Source: an uncultured Prevotellaceae bacterium (GTDB lineage Bacteria > Bacteroidota > Bacteroidia > Bacteroidales > Bacteroidaceae). Taken from it: DNA of 64,000 nt. The DNA lies in assembly GCA_947166345.1 (NCBI GenBank), contig CAMVDU010000005.1, positions 37,639 through 101,638 of the forward strand, given 5' to 3'. The position numbers and the translations under genes are program-made. Positions 1 to 9,311 of the stretch are shown here, in pieces; position 1 is the stretch's first letter; every line of letters begins with the position of its first letter. The notes below the pieces were generated by a model. That model searched no databases, had not been told where the DNA came from, and saw only the letters and a list, made by a program, of their open reading frames with translations.

Positions 1-599
1 ATGTCGGTGATGGTACTGATGGGGAAACCATCTGCCACACGATGGGCGAGCTCGACAATGGGTTTCTCGCCCATGCCGTAGATGATGATGTCGGCCCCTG
101 AATCGACGAGGATGGACGGGCGCAGACGGTCCTGCCAGTAGTCGTAATGGGTGAGGCGTCGTAGGGATGCCTCTATTCCGCCTAGAATGACGGGTACGTC
201 GGGGAAAAGCTCCTTAAGAATCTTGGTATAGACAATGGTGGGGTACTCTGGTCGCATGTCATGACGACCGTCGGGCGAGTAGGCATCTTCTGAGCGTAGA
301 CGACGCGCGGCGGTGTATTTGTTGACCATCGAATCCATGCAACCTGGTGAAATACCGAAAAACAACCGGGGACGTCCCAGTTTTTTGAAGTCGCGATAGT
401 CGCCATGCCAATCGGGTTGTGGAACGATGGCCACCCGATAGCCTGCAGCCTCGAGTGTGCGACCAATGACAGCAGCCCCGAACGAAGGGTGATCAACATA
501 AGCATCACCCGAGAATAGAATGATGTCCAACTCATCCCATCCTCGCAGTTCCACCTCTTTCTTGGTAGTTGGCAGGAAATCAGTCAGCCGATACTCCAT
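1..599 (-). CDS. YgiQ family radical SAM protein (UPF0313), N-terminal part
   Basis: The reading frame opens at the ATG at 597-599 and runs off the left window edge, leaving about 199 residues. It begins MEYRLTDFLPTTKKEVELRG and continues with WDELDIILFSGDAYVDHPSF, GISPGCMDSMVN and PVILGGIEASLRR. These are hallmarks of the N-terminal cobalamin-binding-like half of YgiQ/UPF0313 proteins. The radical SAM CxxxCxxC motif would lie beyond the edge. The family's reaction is not established. The start overlaps the 3' end of the upstream gene by 20 nt, which suggests translational coupling. Identification is by motif memory, not by a search. Confidence 0.85.
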   Translation of the reverse strand, partial: MEYRLTDFLPTTKKEVELRGWDELDIILFSGDAYVDHPSFGAAVIGRTLEAAGYRVAIVPQPDWHGDYRDFKKLGRPRLFFGISPGCMDSMVNKYTAARRLRSEDAYSPDGRHDMRPEYPTIVYTKILKELFPDVPVILGGIEASLRRLTHYDYWQDRLRPSILVDSGADIIIYGMGEKPIVELAHRVADGFPISTITD

Positions 600-921
600 T
601 ATCAGCTGTTTGTGAATTGACCTCGGTTTTCTGAGTCATCCATTCACGGTAGGCACCAAGCAGATTTTGAAGCCCCAATGCCTTCATGTTAGGATGGTAG
701 ACGACATCAAGACAAAGGTCAAGTAATTGTTTATCGCCACCAGCCTCTGACTCCAACAATGAACGGATGTTGAGTTTTAACTTGTCAAGTACCGTCTCGT
801 CAATATAGCCATTGGAATCAATCAGGTCGCGCAATAGTTGATAACGCTCTATTGTCTCGAAATGTTGCTCTGTAATCTCAATATTGCGAGAGCCTGAAGC
901 GTTGGTTGTTATTTTTACCAT
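580..921 (-). CDS. Small hypothetical protein (113 aa)
   Basis: I do not recognise this protein. It is soluble and mostly helical in appearance, without signal peptide or membrane segment. The N-terminus (MVKITTNASGSRNIEITEQHF) looks like a short beta strand followed by helices, and the last 15 residues are polar and probably disordered. It lies 2 nt from the amidase gene upstream and overlaps the YgiQ gene downstream by 20 nt, so it is almost certainly the middle gene of a minus-strand operon. The tight packing on both sides is the main evidence that it is real. Confidence 0.7.
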   Translation of the reverse strand: MVKITTNASGSRNIEITEQHFETIERYQLLRDLIDSNGYIDETVLDKLKLNIRSLLESEAGGDKQLLDLCLDVVYHPNMKALGLQNLLGAYREWMTQKTEVNSQTADNGVSAD

Positions 922-923
922 AA

Positions 924-3512
924 TTATTTTGTTGTTAGAAAGTTAAGTATTCCTCTCATAAGTCGTGCTTGAGTGACGTTGTCCATGATACACTCGAAGG
1001 GGAAACCCATGGTGAAGGCGTTGTAATCAGGGCCATGGTAAGCTATGGCAGCGCATGTCTGCGTGTCTCTGTAGACCATAGCGGGGAATGCTTCATGGAC
1101 CGCTGGTGCCAAGATGTCGGTCTGAATGGCAGCATAGTGCTGCTCGTTCAGTTGGCTGTGATATTGGAAGTCAATGCCCAATCCTCCTACTTTGCCCGTC
1201 GTGTTGTGGGTAGTACCAGCAGGTGCACATTTCAGTAGACTGCCCAGTCTGTTCTGTTCCTCAAGTGATGACTGGTCGCTTGCTATATAGGCACCGCTTG
1301 CTAGGATGTGACCACCCTTGGCGGTAAATGGCTTCAGGGCATTATAGAGTTTGGCCGACAGAGCCTTGTAGGGTACGAGACTGTGACCGTCATTACGTTC
1401 AAGACCCATAATCAAGTCAACGATGTTACATCCCTTGAGTGAGTAGGTGCCGTCTTCGACAGCCTGTGCTGATGTGCTAACGATATTATAGGCTCCTGCC
1501 TGCTGGATGGCTTTTGCATGAGTGCGCACATAGTTGAAGTCATTGCCAGCAATGAAGTAACCTGCCAGTTCACCGGTAGAATAGCCAAGACCGGTTGAAT
1601 CCTCAATACCAATCTTCGCAGGGTCAAACACGCGTTGGGGCCCCAGCCATCCGGCAGAGCGTCCATCCGTTACTCCCATGTCATCATCTATGTTGAACCC
1701 TTGTCCATACTGACTGATGGCAGGTGATGACAGCCTATGGAAATCATTAATGATACAGACTGTATGGTGGGCTTGTGGCGAATAAAGAGCCGCCAGTACC
1801 TCGCTAGGGAAACTGATGCCACCCTGATTGACTGCAGCTATACGGAAACTGTAGAGTACGTCAGGCTTTAGCTTTACGTTGCAGGACTGTCCACGCAGCG
1901 GTGTGCCGTTGTCGAAGTCACCATTGTTCTCGGCCATGTATAGTAAATATCCTGTTGGCGCTGAGCTTGGTTCTCCTTTCTCTACAACAGGATTCCAGCT
2001 GATTTTTACCTCGCCATTCTTGTTTTGGAGAACTATCCTGAAATGATCGGGCGTGAGTGGACTTATTACGCTCTCCCGTCCATGATGTGAGTTGACATGC
2101 CTAAGTAGTGTCTTATAGATGGAACGTGCCAGCGTGAAACGGAAGTTTGGATCAAGTCCGTAGCGCATGTCGCCGAAGTTTTGATGTGAAAGTGTTTCAA
2201 GGATGGCACTTGGCACGATGGGCATGCGCGTTTCGGAATAGTTGCGGTCATATATCTTGCGTGCTGTCCACTCGCCATATGTGTTTTGTAGGTCACGCGG
2301 GATGTTGTTGAAAAGTGACTCTGCCAGGTCGAGTGATGCCTGACGGCTGATACCGGCAGCAAGTCGTTTGTCGCCATTCTTTGTGGTACAGATGGTAAGC
2401 GTACCATATACGCCAAGTCCTGTTTCGGTATGTCCGGCGTCACTATGTACAGCTAATGCCAGTTCGATAGGCACCTTACGACCAGCAGAGTCGGGAGCAT
2501 AGCATGAGCCGCCTGTCAGCAGATTGGTCATCTGAGAACGTACGTTGATGTCGTCGGCATAGTCGTTGGTACCTTCTTTACTGCTATAGACATTGTATGG
2601 CATACCTGCCCATTGGGCATAATAGCGTGCTCCTTCAAGACAACGCGGCATACCACTGATTTGTCCGCCACGGGCAATGTTACCCATGCCGCCACCGAAT
2701 CGTACGGCATCGGCAGTTACCACGCCTGTCTTGTCGCTGAGGTTCGAGAGCACTACACAGTTGCCTTCCGTGCATCCGTTGTCGAACTCAAAAGTTCCAA
2801 GATAGACCCATGTGGAACCGCCCATCTGCTGGTTGACGCGAAACTCGGTTGCCTGACCTTTGTGGTACACAGTGTAATGGGCATCGTCAATACTGTTGGG
2901 GAGGGTCTGATAACTCACGTAAACAGCATAGCGTCCGTCTTCTGGAAGAACAGGCTGATAGCGTATCTCACTCAGTCGGTCTTTGTTTTTCGTGGTCTCG
3001 GTCATACGTGCCGAGCCTGCCTCGAAGGGGTTGTCACCATCTTTATAATAACCGGGATGAAGGGCAAAACCGCTCATGTTCGTTGTCTTCCACTGATGCT
3101 TGTGGTAAGTCTCGGTATAACGGAAAGGCGCGTTGGTCACTTGGTCGTTATCAACTATCACCTCATGACGTTGCCAGTCGCGTTCACGTGGAGAGAATAC
3201 CACAGCTCCGGCGTTCTCGAGCATCGGTATCAGGTATGGTACAACGATGGTTTGGGTGAAGAGGTCTTCCGTTGTACAGAAAAGTGCTGGACGCTGCCAG
3301 CGCCAAATACCTTTTTTGATATCATAAAAGATACCGTGGCTAGCCCAAAGTGCCAGATGGCGTCCCTCCAGTCCCTTGGTGATAGAGTAGGGACGAGATA
3401 CGTTTTTCACCCAAGGCTGTCCCTTGTGGTCAATCTTTCCCCAGTTCTTCTGAGCCAGAGAGGTGGCAATGCACGTGAAAAGTGTGATGAGAATGATGAA
3501 TAGTTTACGCAT
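924..3512 (-). CDS. Secreted N-acetylmuramoyl-L-alanine amidase-like protein with golvesin-type and FnIII domains
   Basis: The 862-residue protein has a signal peptide (cleavage near residue 20, SLAQ). Amidase_3-type sequence appears in two parts. An N-terminal piece (residues about 50-115, WASHGIFYD) is separated from the zinc/catalytic part (HSDAGH at 356-361 and a glutamate in LETLSHQNFGDMRYG near 440) by a beta-rich golvesin C-terminal-like insertion (about 150-275). A fibronectin III-like segment (about 495-590) and a C-terminal domain of about 260 residues follow. It probably trims peptide stems from peptidoglycan or acts on surface glycan in the periplasm. Some Bacteroidetes relatives are annotated as xanthan lyase, without support that I can see here. 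It overlaps the acyltransferase gene by 8 nt. Confidence 0.8.
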   Translation of the reverse strand: MRKLFIILITLFTCIATSLAQKNWGKIDHKGQPWVKNVSRPYSITKGLEGRHLALWASHGIFYDIKKGIWRWQRPALFCTTEDLFTQTIVVPYLIPMLENAGAVVFSPRERDWQRHEVIVDNDQVTNAPFRYTETYHKHQWKTTNMSGFALHPGYYKDGDNPFEAGSARMTETTKNKDRLSEIRYQPVLPEDGRYAVYVSYQTLPNSIDDAHYTVYHKGQATEFRVNQQMGGSTWVYLGTFEFDNGCTEGNCVVLSNLSDKTGVVTADAVRFGGGMGNIARGGQISGMPRCLEGARYYAQWAGMPYNVYSSKEGTNDYADDINVRSQMTNLLTGGSCYAPDSAGRKVPIELALAVHSDAGHTETGLGVYGTLTICTTKNGDKRLAAGISRQASLDLAESLFNNIPRDLQNTYGEWTARKIYDRNYSETRMPIVPSAILETLSHQNFGDMRYGLDPNFRFTLARSIYKTLLRHVNSHHGRESVISPLTPDHFRIVLQNKNGEVKISWNPVVEKGEPSSAPTGYLLYMAENNGDFDNGTPLRGQSCNVKLKPDVLYSFRIAAVNQGGISFPSEVLAALYSPQAHHTVCIINDFHRLSSPAISQYGQGFNIDDDMGVTDGRSAGWLGPQRVFDPAKIGIEDSTGLGYSTGELAGYFIAGNDFNYVRTHAKAIQQAGAYNIVSTSAQAVEDGTYSLKGCNIVDLIMGLERNDGHSLVPYKALSAKLYNALKPFTAKGGHILASGAYIASDQSSLEEQNRLGSLLKCAPAGTTHNTTGKVGGLGIDFQYHSQLNEQHYAAIQTDILAPAVHEAFPAMVYRDTQTCAAIAYHGPDYNAFTMGFPFECIMDNVTQARLMRGILNFLTTK

Positions 3513-4059
3513 TGCCGATAGTGAAGTTCTCAGGGTGTTTGCCCTTGAAGGATTTGAAATAAAGTTTAATCTGGCGCATGTCAGTCTCTAGATCACCTGA
3601 TGGGATGATAGTCTTGGTACATTGTATCAGCTTGCGTTCATAATCGACACCATAAAGCAGAATGGGAAGGTTGGCTTTCAAGGCAATGAAGTAGAATCCT
3701 TTTTTCCATTCCTCGACACGTGAACGAGTACCTTCTGGTGTGATACAAAGACGGAAATGCTCTGATTTTTTTGCAGTCTCAGCCATAGCATCTGTCATGC
3801 TTGTGTGTTTCTGTCGGTACACAGGAATGCCTCCCAACCTCCGGAACAGAGGTCCCAAAGGCCAGAAGAACCATTCTTTCTTCATCAGGAAATTGCTTCC
3901 CAGACCTTGAGCACTATTGTAGAGCTGTCCGATGATGAAGTCCCAATTACTGGTATGTGGAGCCAGGCAGATGATATATTTGTCAGGATGTGGCTGGTTG
4001 ACATCGACTTTCCATTTCATGCGTTTGAAAAGCAGCCAATTACAAAAACGCTTCCACAT
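3505..4059 (-). CDS. PlsC-like 1-acylglycerol-3-phosphate acyltransferase family protein
   Basis: At 184 residues this is a short member of the LPLAT superfamily. The catalytic HxxxxD motif is visible as HTSNWD (about residues 35-40). The second block, EGTRSRVEEWKKGFYFIA, is the glycerol-phosphate-binding EGTRS region. Between them lies LGPLFRRLGGIPVYR. No long hydrophobic anchor is evident apart from the N-terminal WKRFCNWLLFKRMKW stretch, which may associate with the membrane. The acyl acceptor cannot be told from sequence; phospholipid or ornithine-lipid synthesis are both possible. The stop overlaps the start of the amidase gene by 8 nt and the gene lies 1 nt from the small protein upstream, so it is an operon member. 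Confidence 0.85.
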   Translation of the reverse strand: MWKRFCNWLLFKRMKWKVDVNQPHPDKYIICLAPHTSNWDFIIGQLYNSAQGLGSNFLMKKEWFFWPLGPLFRRLGGIPVYRQKHTSMTDAMAETAKKSEHFRLCITPEGTRSRVEEWKKGFYFIALKANLPILLYGVDYERKLIQCTKTIIPSGDLETDMRQIKLYFKSFKGKHPENFTIGNA

Positions 4060-4060
4060 C

Positions 4061-4330
4061 TTAGAGATTGTTTATTTGGTCCGCAATTTCAGATACTTGG
4101 GCTGCAAACTTCTCGCGCAGATCCTTATAATAATTCTTTGGAGACATTCCCGGCTCTGGATGAGAGACACGTTTCACGAAGTTGTCTTCAACCTTCAGAA
4201 TCATGAAGAGCAAGGCATCTGTATTGCCTTCATGTTTGTCGTTTCCGTAGAGCGTGGCGGCTACACACTCTGTCAACAGTTCTCCACAAATGACATTAAT
4301 GCCTTTTTTCAGTTTTCTTTTGTTTGCCAT
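4061..4330 (-). CDS. Conserved small hypothetical protein (89 aa)
   Basis: This is a basic-to-acidic small protein, MANKRKLKKGINVICGELL at the start and KNYYKDLREKFAAQVSEIAD near the end, probably all helical with no signal sequence. I believe similar proteins are common in Bacteroidales but know no function. It is the first gene of the minus-strand operon (4330 to the left edge), 1 nt upstream of the acyltransferase start. It is divergent from the PPi-phosphofructokinase gene across a 176-nt AT-rich gap. Confidence 0.7.
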   Translation of the reverse strand: MANKRKLKKGINVICGELLTECVAATLYGNDKHEGNTDALLFMILKVEDNFVKRVSHPEPGMSPKNYYKDLREKFAAQVSEIADQINNL

Positions 4331-4433
4331 AATATTCAGGTGTTTTTGATTTCAATGGTCAAAGATAGACATAAAAAATGAGATAGCCAACGTTTACACC
4401 TAAAAAAAATATTAAAATATGCATTTTTCTTTC

Positions 4434-4461
4434 TTTGTCTCACATAAAAGCAGTAAATTTG
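4434..4461 (+). promoter_or_regulatory. Bacteroidetes-type promoter for PPi-PFK
   Basis: TAAATTTG at 4454-4461 fits the TAnnTTTG -7 consensus. TTTG at 4434-4437 is a possible -33 element, but the 16-nt spacing is shorter than the usual 19-21. The box lies about 45 nt before the gene start. Confidence 0.55.
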
Positions 4462-4506
4462 CACGTTGAAAATGTGATTATTCATTTATTATAGCTTAAC
4501 AGATTT

Positions 4507-6144
4507 ATGGAAAAAAGTGCATTGCAGATTGCAAGAGCTGCCTATCAGCCCAAATTGCCCCTCGGATTACAGGGTGCTGTGAAGGTGAAGGAAGGTGCTC
4601 CTACACAGAGTGTTGACAACCAGGAAGAAATCAAGAAGCTCTTCCCTAATACCTACGGAATGCCTCTAGTAGAGTTCGTACCCGGTGAAGAGAAGAACTA
4701 TGAGCCCATGAATGTGGGTATCATCCTCAGCGGTGGTCAGGCTCCTGGTGGTCACAACGTCATTACCGGTCTTTTTGACACCGTTAAGAAGCTGAATCCA
4801 GCCAACCGTCTCTATGGTTTCATTCTGGGTCCTGGTGGTCTGGTTGATCACAACTATATGGAGTTGACTAAGGAGATTATTGACGAGTATCGCAATACTG
4901 GCGGCTTCGATATGATCGGTTCCGGTCGTACCAAGCTGGAGAAGGTTGAGCAGTTCGAGAAGGGTCTCGAGATTATCCGTGAGCTGAACATTAAGGCTAT
5001 CGTTATTATTGGTGGTGATGACTCTAATACCAATGCATGTGTGCTGGCTGAGTACTATGCTGCCAAGAACTACGGTGTACAGGTGATTGGTTGTCCTAAG
5101 ACCATCGACGGTGACTTGAAGAACGATCAGATTGAGACCTCATTCGGTTTCGATACTGCTTGTAAGACATACTCTGAGCTTATTGGTAATATTGAGCGCG
5201 ACTGTAACTCAGCTCGTAAGTACTGGCACTTCATCAAGGTGATGGGTCGCTCAGCTTCTCATATCGCTCTGGAGTGCGCTCTGCAGACTCAGCCCAATAT
5301 CTGCCTCGTTTCTGAGGAGGTTGAGGAGAAGAGCATGAGCCTCGATGATATTGTCGATTACATTGCTAATGCTGTAGCCCAGCGTGCAGCCGATGGTAAC
5401 AACTTCGGTACTGTTATCATCCCTGAGGGCATCATTGAGTTCATTCCTGCTATCAAGAAACTTATCGCTCAGTTGAACGACGTGCTGGCTCTGCCCGAGG
5501 CAAAGGAGATCAGCCGCGACGAGCAGGTGGACTTTGCCAAGAGTCATCTGACAGAGGAGAACCTTGCTGTGTTCAACAGCCTGCCTGTAGGTGTTGCTCG
5601 TCAGTTGGCCCTCGACCGTGATCCCCACGGAAATGTTCAGGTATCTCTCATCGAGACTGAGAAACTGCTCTCCACTATGGTTGCACAGAAGTTGGAGAAG
5701 ATGAAGAAGGAAGGTAAGTACACCGGCAAGTTTGGTACTCAGCACCACTTCTTCGGCTATGAGGGACGTTGCGCTGCTCCTTCTAACTTCGACGCTGACT
5801 ACTGCTATGCTCTCGGTTCGAGTGCCGCCCAGCTGATTGCTGCAGGCAAGACTGGTTACATGGCTATCGTGAAGAATACAACCGCTCCTGCTGCTGAATG
5901 GAAGGCAGGTGGTGTGCCCATCACGATGATGATGAACATGGAGAAGCGTAACGGTGAGATGAAGCCTGTTATCCGCAAGGCTCTGGTTGAGTTGGACGGC
6001 AAACCCTTCAAGACCTTCGCTGCCCAGCGTGACAAGTGGGCTCGTGAGACGGCATATGTCTATCCCGGTCCTATCCAGTACTGGGGCCCCACAGAGGTTT
6101 GTGACCAGCCCACACGTACGCTGGCTCTCGAACAGGGCAAGTAA
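4507..6144 (+). CDS. pfp: Diphosphate--fructose-6-phosphate 1-phosphotransferase (PPi-PFK)
   Basis: The enzyme phosphorylates fructose 6-phosphate reversibly with pyrophosphate in glycolysis. At 545 residues it has the length of the long plant/bacterial PPi-PFK type. Key blocks are [13 protein letters not shown] near residue 77 (nucleotide/PPi loop), [11 protein letters not shown] near 174 and [10 protein letters not shown] near 198. The second Asp in GGDD, where ATP enzymes carry Gly, marks the PPi-dependent class, and TIDGD holds the catalytic Asp. The start is set by the ATG 46 nt after a -7 box. The stop codon shares one base with the start of the GH25 gene (TAATG). Use of PPi-PFK is typical of Bacteroidales and saves ATP during fermentation. 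Confidence 0.95.
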   Translation: MEKSALQIARAAYQPKLPLGLQGAVKVKEGAPTQSVDNQEEIKKLFPNTYGMPLVEFVPGEEKNYEPMNVGIILSGGQAPGGHNVITGLFDTVKKLNPANRLYGFILGPGGLVDHNYMELTKEIIDEYRNTGGFDMIGSGRTKLEKVEQFEKGLEIIRELNIKAIVIIGGDDSNTNACVLAEYYAAKNYGVQVIGCPKTIDGDLKNDQIETSFGFDTACKTYSELIGNIERDCNSARKYWHFIKVMGRSASHIALECALQTQPNICLVSEEVEEKSMSLDDIVDYIANAVAQRAADGNNFGTVIIPEGIIEFIPAIKKLIAQLNDVLALPEAKEISRDEQVDFAKSHLTEENLAVFNSLPVGVARQLALDRDPHGNVQVSLIETEKLLSTMVAQKLEKMKKEGKYTGKFGTQHHFFGYEGRCAAPSNFDADYCYALGSSAAQLIAAGKTGYMAIVKNTTAPAAEWKAGGVPITMMMNMEKRNGEMKPVIRKALVELDGKPFKTFAAQRDKWARETAYVYPGPIQYWGPTEVCDQPTRTLALEQGK

Positions 6145-6953
6145 TGCCAAAGAAACGAACTGTACGTCGTGTCACCTATCACCGTAAGAAGAAACGGGGA
6201 TGGTGGGGACGACTCCATCAATATCTTCCCGGCTGGACTTTCTGGCTGGGAGGATTTTTAATGGTCGCTCTTTTCTGGTACGTATGGAAGAGCAACTCTA
6301 CTGTCGAGGTGGAAACTAAGACAGTGTATCCAAAAGGTTATACGGTTTACGGAATCGATGTGTCGCGCTATCAGGGAGATATCAACTGGGAGCTCATCTG
6401 CAACAAGGCGCGTATCAACGAACAACCCGTACGCTTTGCATTCATAAAAGCAACGGAGGGTGCCGATAAACTCGATCCCAAATATGAGTTCAACTATCAG
6501 CAGGCACGTTTCTACAACATTCGCCGAGGTGTATATCATTTCTATAGTTTTAAGTCATCACCAAAGGAACAGGCAGACTTCTTTATCAAGCATGTTACAT
6601 TGAACGAAGGCGATCTTCCCCCTGTACTTGACGTAGAGAAACGACCTGCTGATGTCACTCCTGAGAAATTCAAATGGTGCATCATGGAATGGATGAGTCT
6701 CATAGAAAAACACTATGGGGTGAAGCCCATCCTTTATACCTATTACAGTTTCAAGATGCAGTATCTTGATGATGTGATCTTCGACAGGTATCCTTATTGG
6801 ATTGCCCATTATGGCGTTGACGAAGTAGCGTATAAAGGTCCTTGGTGCTTCTGGCAATTCTCTGAGAGGGGTGAAATGCCAGGCATCAAAGGCCCTGTCG
6901 ATTTGAATGTCTTCAACGGCTCTATTGACGACCTCAAGCAGATGTCCCATTGA
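6144..6953 (+). CDS. Glycoside hydrolase family 25 lysozyme-like protein
   Basis: The 269-residue protein has a basic N-terminus ([19 protein letters not shown]) and one membrane anchor at about residues 30-48 (WTFWLGGFLMVALFWYVW), then a single GH25 barrel. Visible family motifs are YGIDVSRYQGDINW (first catalytic Asp), FAFIKATEGAD, GVYHFYSF, PPVLDVEK (catalytic DxE pair) and WCFWQFSERGEMPGIKGPVD near the C-terminus. It should cleave the beta-1,4 bond between MurNAc and GlcNAc, acting in the periplasm while anchored to the inner membrane. Its start codon overlaps the pfp stop by one base, so the two are cotranscribed although unrelated in function. Confidence 0.9.
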   Translation: MPKKRTVRRVTYHRKKKRGWWGRLHQYLPGWTFWLGGFLMVALFWYVWKSNSTVEVETKTVYPKGYTVYGIDVSRYQGDINWELICNKARINEQPVRFAFIKATEGADKLDPKYEFNYQQARFYNIRRGVYHFYSFKSSPKEQADFFIKHVTLNEGDLPPVLDVEKRPADVTPEKFKWCIMEWMSLIEKHYGVKPILYTYYSFKMQYLDDVIFDRYPYWIAHYGVDEVAYKGPWCFWQFSERGEMPGIKGPVDLNVFNGSIDDLKQMSH

Positions 6954-6965
6954 CCTATAAGAAAT

Positions 6966-7018
6966 CTCGGCCTAGCACCGAGCGTCTCCTTACTTGAAAT
7001 GTAGGTAAGGCAAGCTTT
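6966..7018 (+). terminator. Double hairpin after the GH25 gene
   Basis: CTCGG (6966-6970) pairs with CCGAG (6978-6982), and CCTTACTT (6988-6995) pairs with AGGTAAGG (7003-7010). A short TTTT follows at 7016-7019. The weak U-tract makes terminator function likely but not certain. Confidence 0.5.
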
Positions 7019-7039
7019 TGATAAAAAGTCTCAAATATT

Positions 7040-7071
7040 TTTGGTGTTCTTTTCATAATTTCGTATCTTTG
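7040..7071 (+). promoter_or_regulatory. Bacteroidetes-type promoter for the exported 180-aa protein
   Basis: TTTG (7040-7043) and TATCTTTG (7064-7071) are separated by 20 nt, a textbook match to the -33/-7 consensus, 42 nt upstream of the start codon. Confidence 0.75.
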
Positions 7072-7113
7072 CACGCAAAAGACAATCTATCAACAAACTA
7101 AACAATCACATCA

Positions 7114-7656
7114 ATGAAAAAGACAGTATTTCTATTTTTGGCTCTGATGATGCTGGGCATCAACAGCGCAACGGCACAAAGTCACATCGGTAAATGGGTG
7201 GCCGACCAGGAGTTCAGCAAGCAAGTGAACGATGACCCTAATTTGAAGATAGATTTTGTGGTTGATTTTACGGCAAAAGACATCAATCTTCAGATGAGCA
7301 TTAAAGCGATAGATGAAGAGATGATTATCAAGTGCATGTACACAATCCCAGGCACCTACACTAAGACTGGCAAAAACGTCTCAGCCAAGTACTCCCCTGA
7401 AAAGGCTGTTTTCAAAATCATTGATCTTAAGACTAATGATGCTGAGATTAACCAGCTATTGGCATCCAAGGAAACCAAAGACATGATTTTTAAGATGGTT
7501 GAAGATCAGGCAAAATCCGAGCTTAAGAATCAAATAGAAGGAATGGATGAATTTATCGGTGTGTTCCGCAACTTCACAATAGAGAAGGTGACCGCCTCCA
7601 AACTTACCCTTGGTATGGGTGAGGGCGAAATGGTGAGTTTCGACCGCAAGAATTAA
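7114..7656 (+). CDS. Exported lipocalin-like hypothetical protein (180 aa)
   Basis: A signal peptide (MKKTVFLFLALMMLG, cleavage near ATAQ at residue 22) precedes a mature domain beginning SHIGKWVADQEFSKQ. The short GKW start and repeated amphipathic strands (IDFVVDFTAKDINLQMSIKA; ISAKYSPEK-like segments) resemble the small lipocalin-like or DUF4923-type exported proteins common in Bacteroidales. That assignment is only by pattern. It is a single-gene unit bounded by its own promoter and a strong terminator. No function can be given. Confidence 0.75.
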   Translation: MKKTVFLFLALMMLGINSATAQSHIGKWVADQEFSKQVNDDPNLKIDFVVDFTAKDINLQMSIKAIDEEMIIKCMYTIPGTYTKTGKNVSAKYSPEKAVFKIIDLKTNDAEINQLLASKETKDMIFKMVEDQAKSELKNQIEGMDEFIGVFRNFTIEKVTASKLTLGMGEGEMVSFDRKN

Positions 7657-7700
7657 CTTTTATGATGGCAAACTGATGCCATCCGCATAATAACAAATAA

Positions 7701-7739
7701 GATGGGAGCCCCCGATGAACGGTGACTCCCATCTTTTTT
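7701..7739 (+). terminator. Rho-independent terminator
   Basis: GATGGGAG (7701-7708) pairs perfectly with CTCCCATC (7726-7733) and is followed by TTTTTT (7734-7739). It ends the 180-aa exported protein transcript just before the convergent uxaB gene. Confidence 0.85.
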
Positions 7740-7758
7740 GATGCTTTGCAGCGAAAGA

Positions 7759-9198
7759 TTACAGGATGGTCTTCACGGCCTCGAGCATACCACGATCCTG
7801 AATGAGGTCGAGATACTGCTTGACAAGGGCGTTGAGTCCCTGAATCTTATTGAGATCCTCCTGCCAGATGAATTCGGCAGCAAGTACGCCATCGGCCACC
7901 TTCTGCGTGTTGCCGGTAGCCCACAGCTGCTGAAGCAGTTCCATGATCTTCGGGTCGTCGTTGGGCGTAATCTCAGCACCATCTGCACGCTTGCCACCCT
8001 TATAATAAGTGATGATAGCTGCAAGTCCGAACACAAGACCCTTGGGCAGTTCTCCCTTGCGCTCCAGATAGGTCTTCACGCCGGGCAGGTCGCGAGCCTG
8101 GAACTTGGGGAATGAGTTGAGCATGATGCTGGTTACCTGATGATCCACAAACGGATTGTCAAAGCGCTCCAGCACGTCGTTAGCGAACTTCTCAAGTTCT
8201 GCTATCGGCAAATCAAGAGTCTGCATCAGTTCGTCGAACTGTACCTTGTGAATGTACTTGCCAATGACTTCATGCTGACAGGCATCACGAACGATGTTGA
8301 CACCACTCAGGTATGCTACAGGAGAAAGAACAGTGTGAGGACCATTAAGCAGGGTTACCTTACGCTTGTGGTAGGGTTCCTCTGAGGGTACGAAGAGTAC
8401 ATGAAGGCCTGCTTTATCAGCAGGGAATTCCTGTGCCACTTCTTTCGGTGCTTCAATAACCCAAAGGTGGAAGTTCTCAGCCTGAACAACGAGGTTGTCA
8501 CGATAGCTCACCTTCTCCTGAATCTGGGCAATCTCCTTGCGGGGGAAGCCTGGTACGATACGGTCAACGAGAGTTGCATAGACACCACAGCAGTTCTCAA
8601 ACCACTTACGGAAACCCTCGGGCAGTTCCCACAGGTCAATGTACTTGCGGATACAGTCCTTCAGCACGTGACCGTTGAGGAAGATGAGCTCACAGGGGAA
8701 GATGATGAGACCCTTTGTGGGATCACCGTTGAACGTCTGATAGCGGCGATAGAGCAGCTGAACCAGTTTGCCAGGATAAGAGCTTGCCGGTTTATCATCG
8801 AGCTTGCAGGCGGGATCAAAAGCAATACCGGCCTCTGTTGTGTTAGAGATAACGAAACGAATCTCTGGCTGGTCAGCCAGTGCCATGAAGGCATCGTTTT
8901 GTGAATAGGGATTCAGACAACGGCTGACACAGTCGATGCGCTCAAGTGTGTTAACAGGCTTACCATTCTCACGTCCCTGCAGGTTCACGTGGTACAGACA
9001 GTCCTGACCGTTGAGCCATTCAATCATGCCCTGTGCCAAGGGTTGAACAATGACGACAGAACCGTTGAAATCGGTCTTCTGGTTCATGTGCCAGATAATC
9101 CAATCTACAAACGCGCGGAGGAAGTTGCCTTCTCCAAATTGAATCACCTTCTCAGGTGCTACACTCTTAGGAGCGAAATGCTTGTTTAGTGGTTTCAT
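7759..9198 (-). CDS. uxaB: Tagaturonate reductase (altronate oxidoreductase)
   Basis: The enzyme reduces D-tagaturonate to D-altronate with NADH in the galacturonate (pectin) pathway. It is a 479-residue polyol-specific long-chain dehydrogenase. The N-terminal Rossmann-like start KVIQFGEGNFLRAFVDWII (about residues 18-36) is characteristic of the UxaB group, and the mannitol-dehydrogenase C-terminal half contains LLNGPHTVLSPVAYLSG (about 283-300). It stands alone, with its own promoter and no uxaA or uxaC in the window. UxuB-type fructuronate reductase is the nearest alternative, but the N-terminal FGEGNFLRAF and the HFAPKSVAPEKVIQ lead favour UxaB. Confidence 0.88.
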   Translation of the reverse strand: MKPLNKHFAPKSVAPEKVIQFGEGNFLRAFVDWIIWHMNQKTDFNGSVVIVQPLAQGMIEWLNGQDCLYHVNLQGRENGKPVNTLERIDCVSRCLNPYSQNDAFMALADQPEIRFVISNTTEAGIAFDPACKLDDKPASSYPGKLVQLLYRRYQTFNGDPTKGLIIFPCELIFLNGHVLKDCIRKYIDLWELPEGFRKWFENCCGVYATLVDRIVPGFPRKEIAQIQEKVSYRDNLVVQAENFHLWVIEAPKEVAQEFPADKAGLHVLFVPSEEPYHKRKVTLLNGPHTVLSPVAYLSGVNIVRDACQHEVIGKYIHKVQFDELMQTLDLPIAELEKFANDVLERFDNPFVDHQVTSIMLNSFPKFQARDLPGVKTYLERKGELPKGLVFGLAAIITYYKGGKRADGAEITPNDDPKIMELLQQLWATGNTQKVADGVLAAEFIWQEDLNKIQGLNALVKQYLDLIQDRGMLEAVKTIL

Positions 9199-9242
9199 GT
9201 AATTTGAAATTATTGATGAAGTTGTTTCGTTTTAGTCTGCTG

Positions 9243-9273
9243 CAAAGGTAATAAAAAATCTTTGACTACCAAA
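9243..9273 (-). promoter_or_regulatory. Promoter of uxaB
   Basis: On the minus strand TACCTTTG (9250 to 9243) is the -7 box and TTTG (9273 to 9270) the -33 box, with a 19-nt spacer, 45 nt upstream of the start. Confidence 0.75.
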
Positions 9274-9311
9274 TAGTTTCATTATTTTTTTTGACTCATG
9301 CAGCTTAAAAG

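Noticed and set aside
6954..7113. tRNA gene in the gap after the GH25 gene
   Set aside because: The two hairpins do not form a cloverleaf and there is no TTCRA T-loop. They look like terminator structures.
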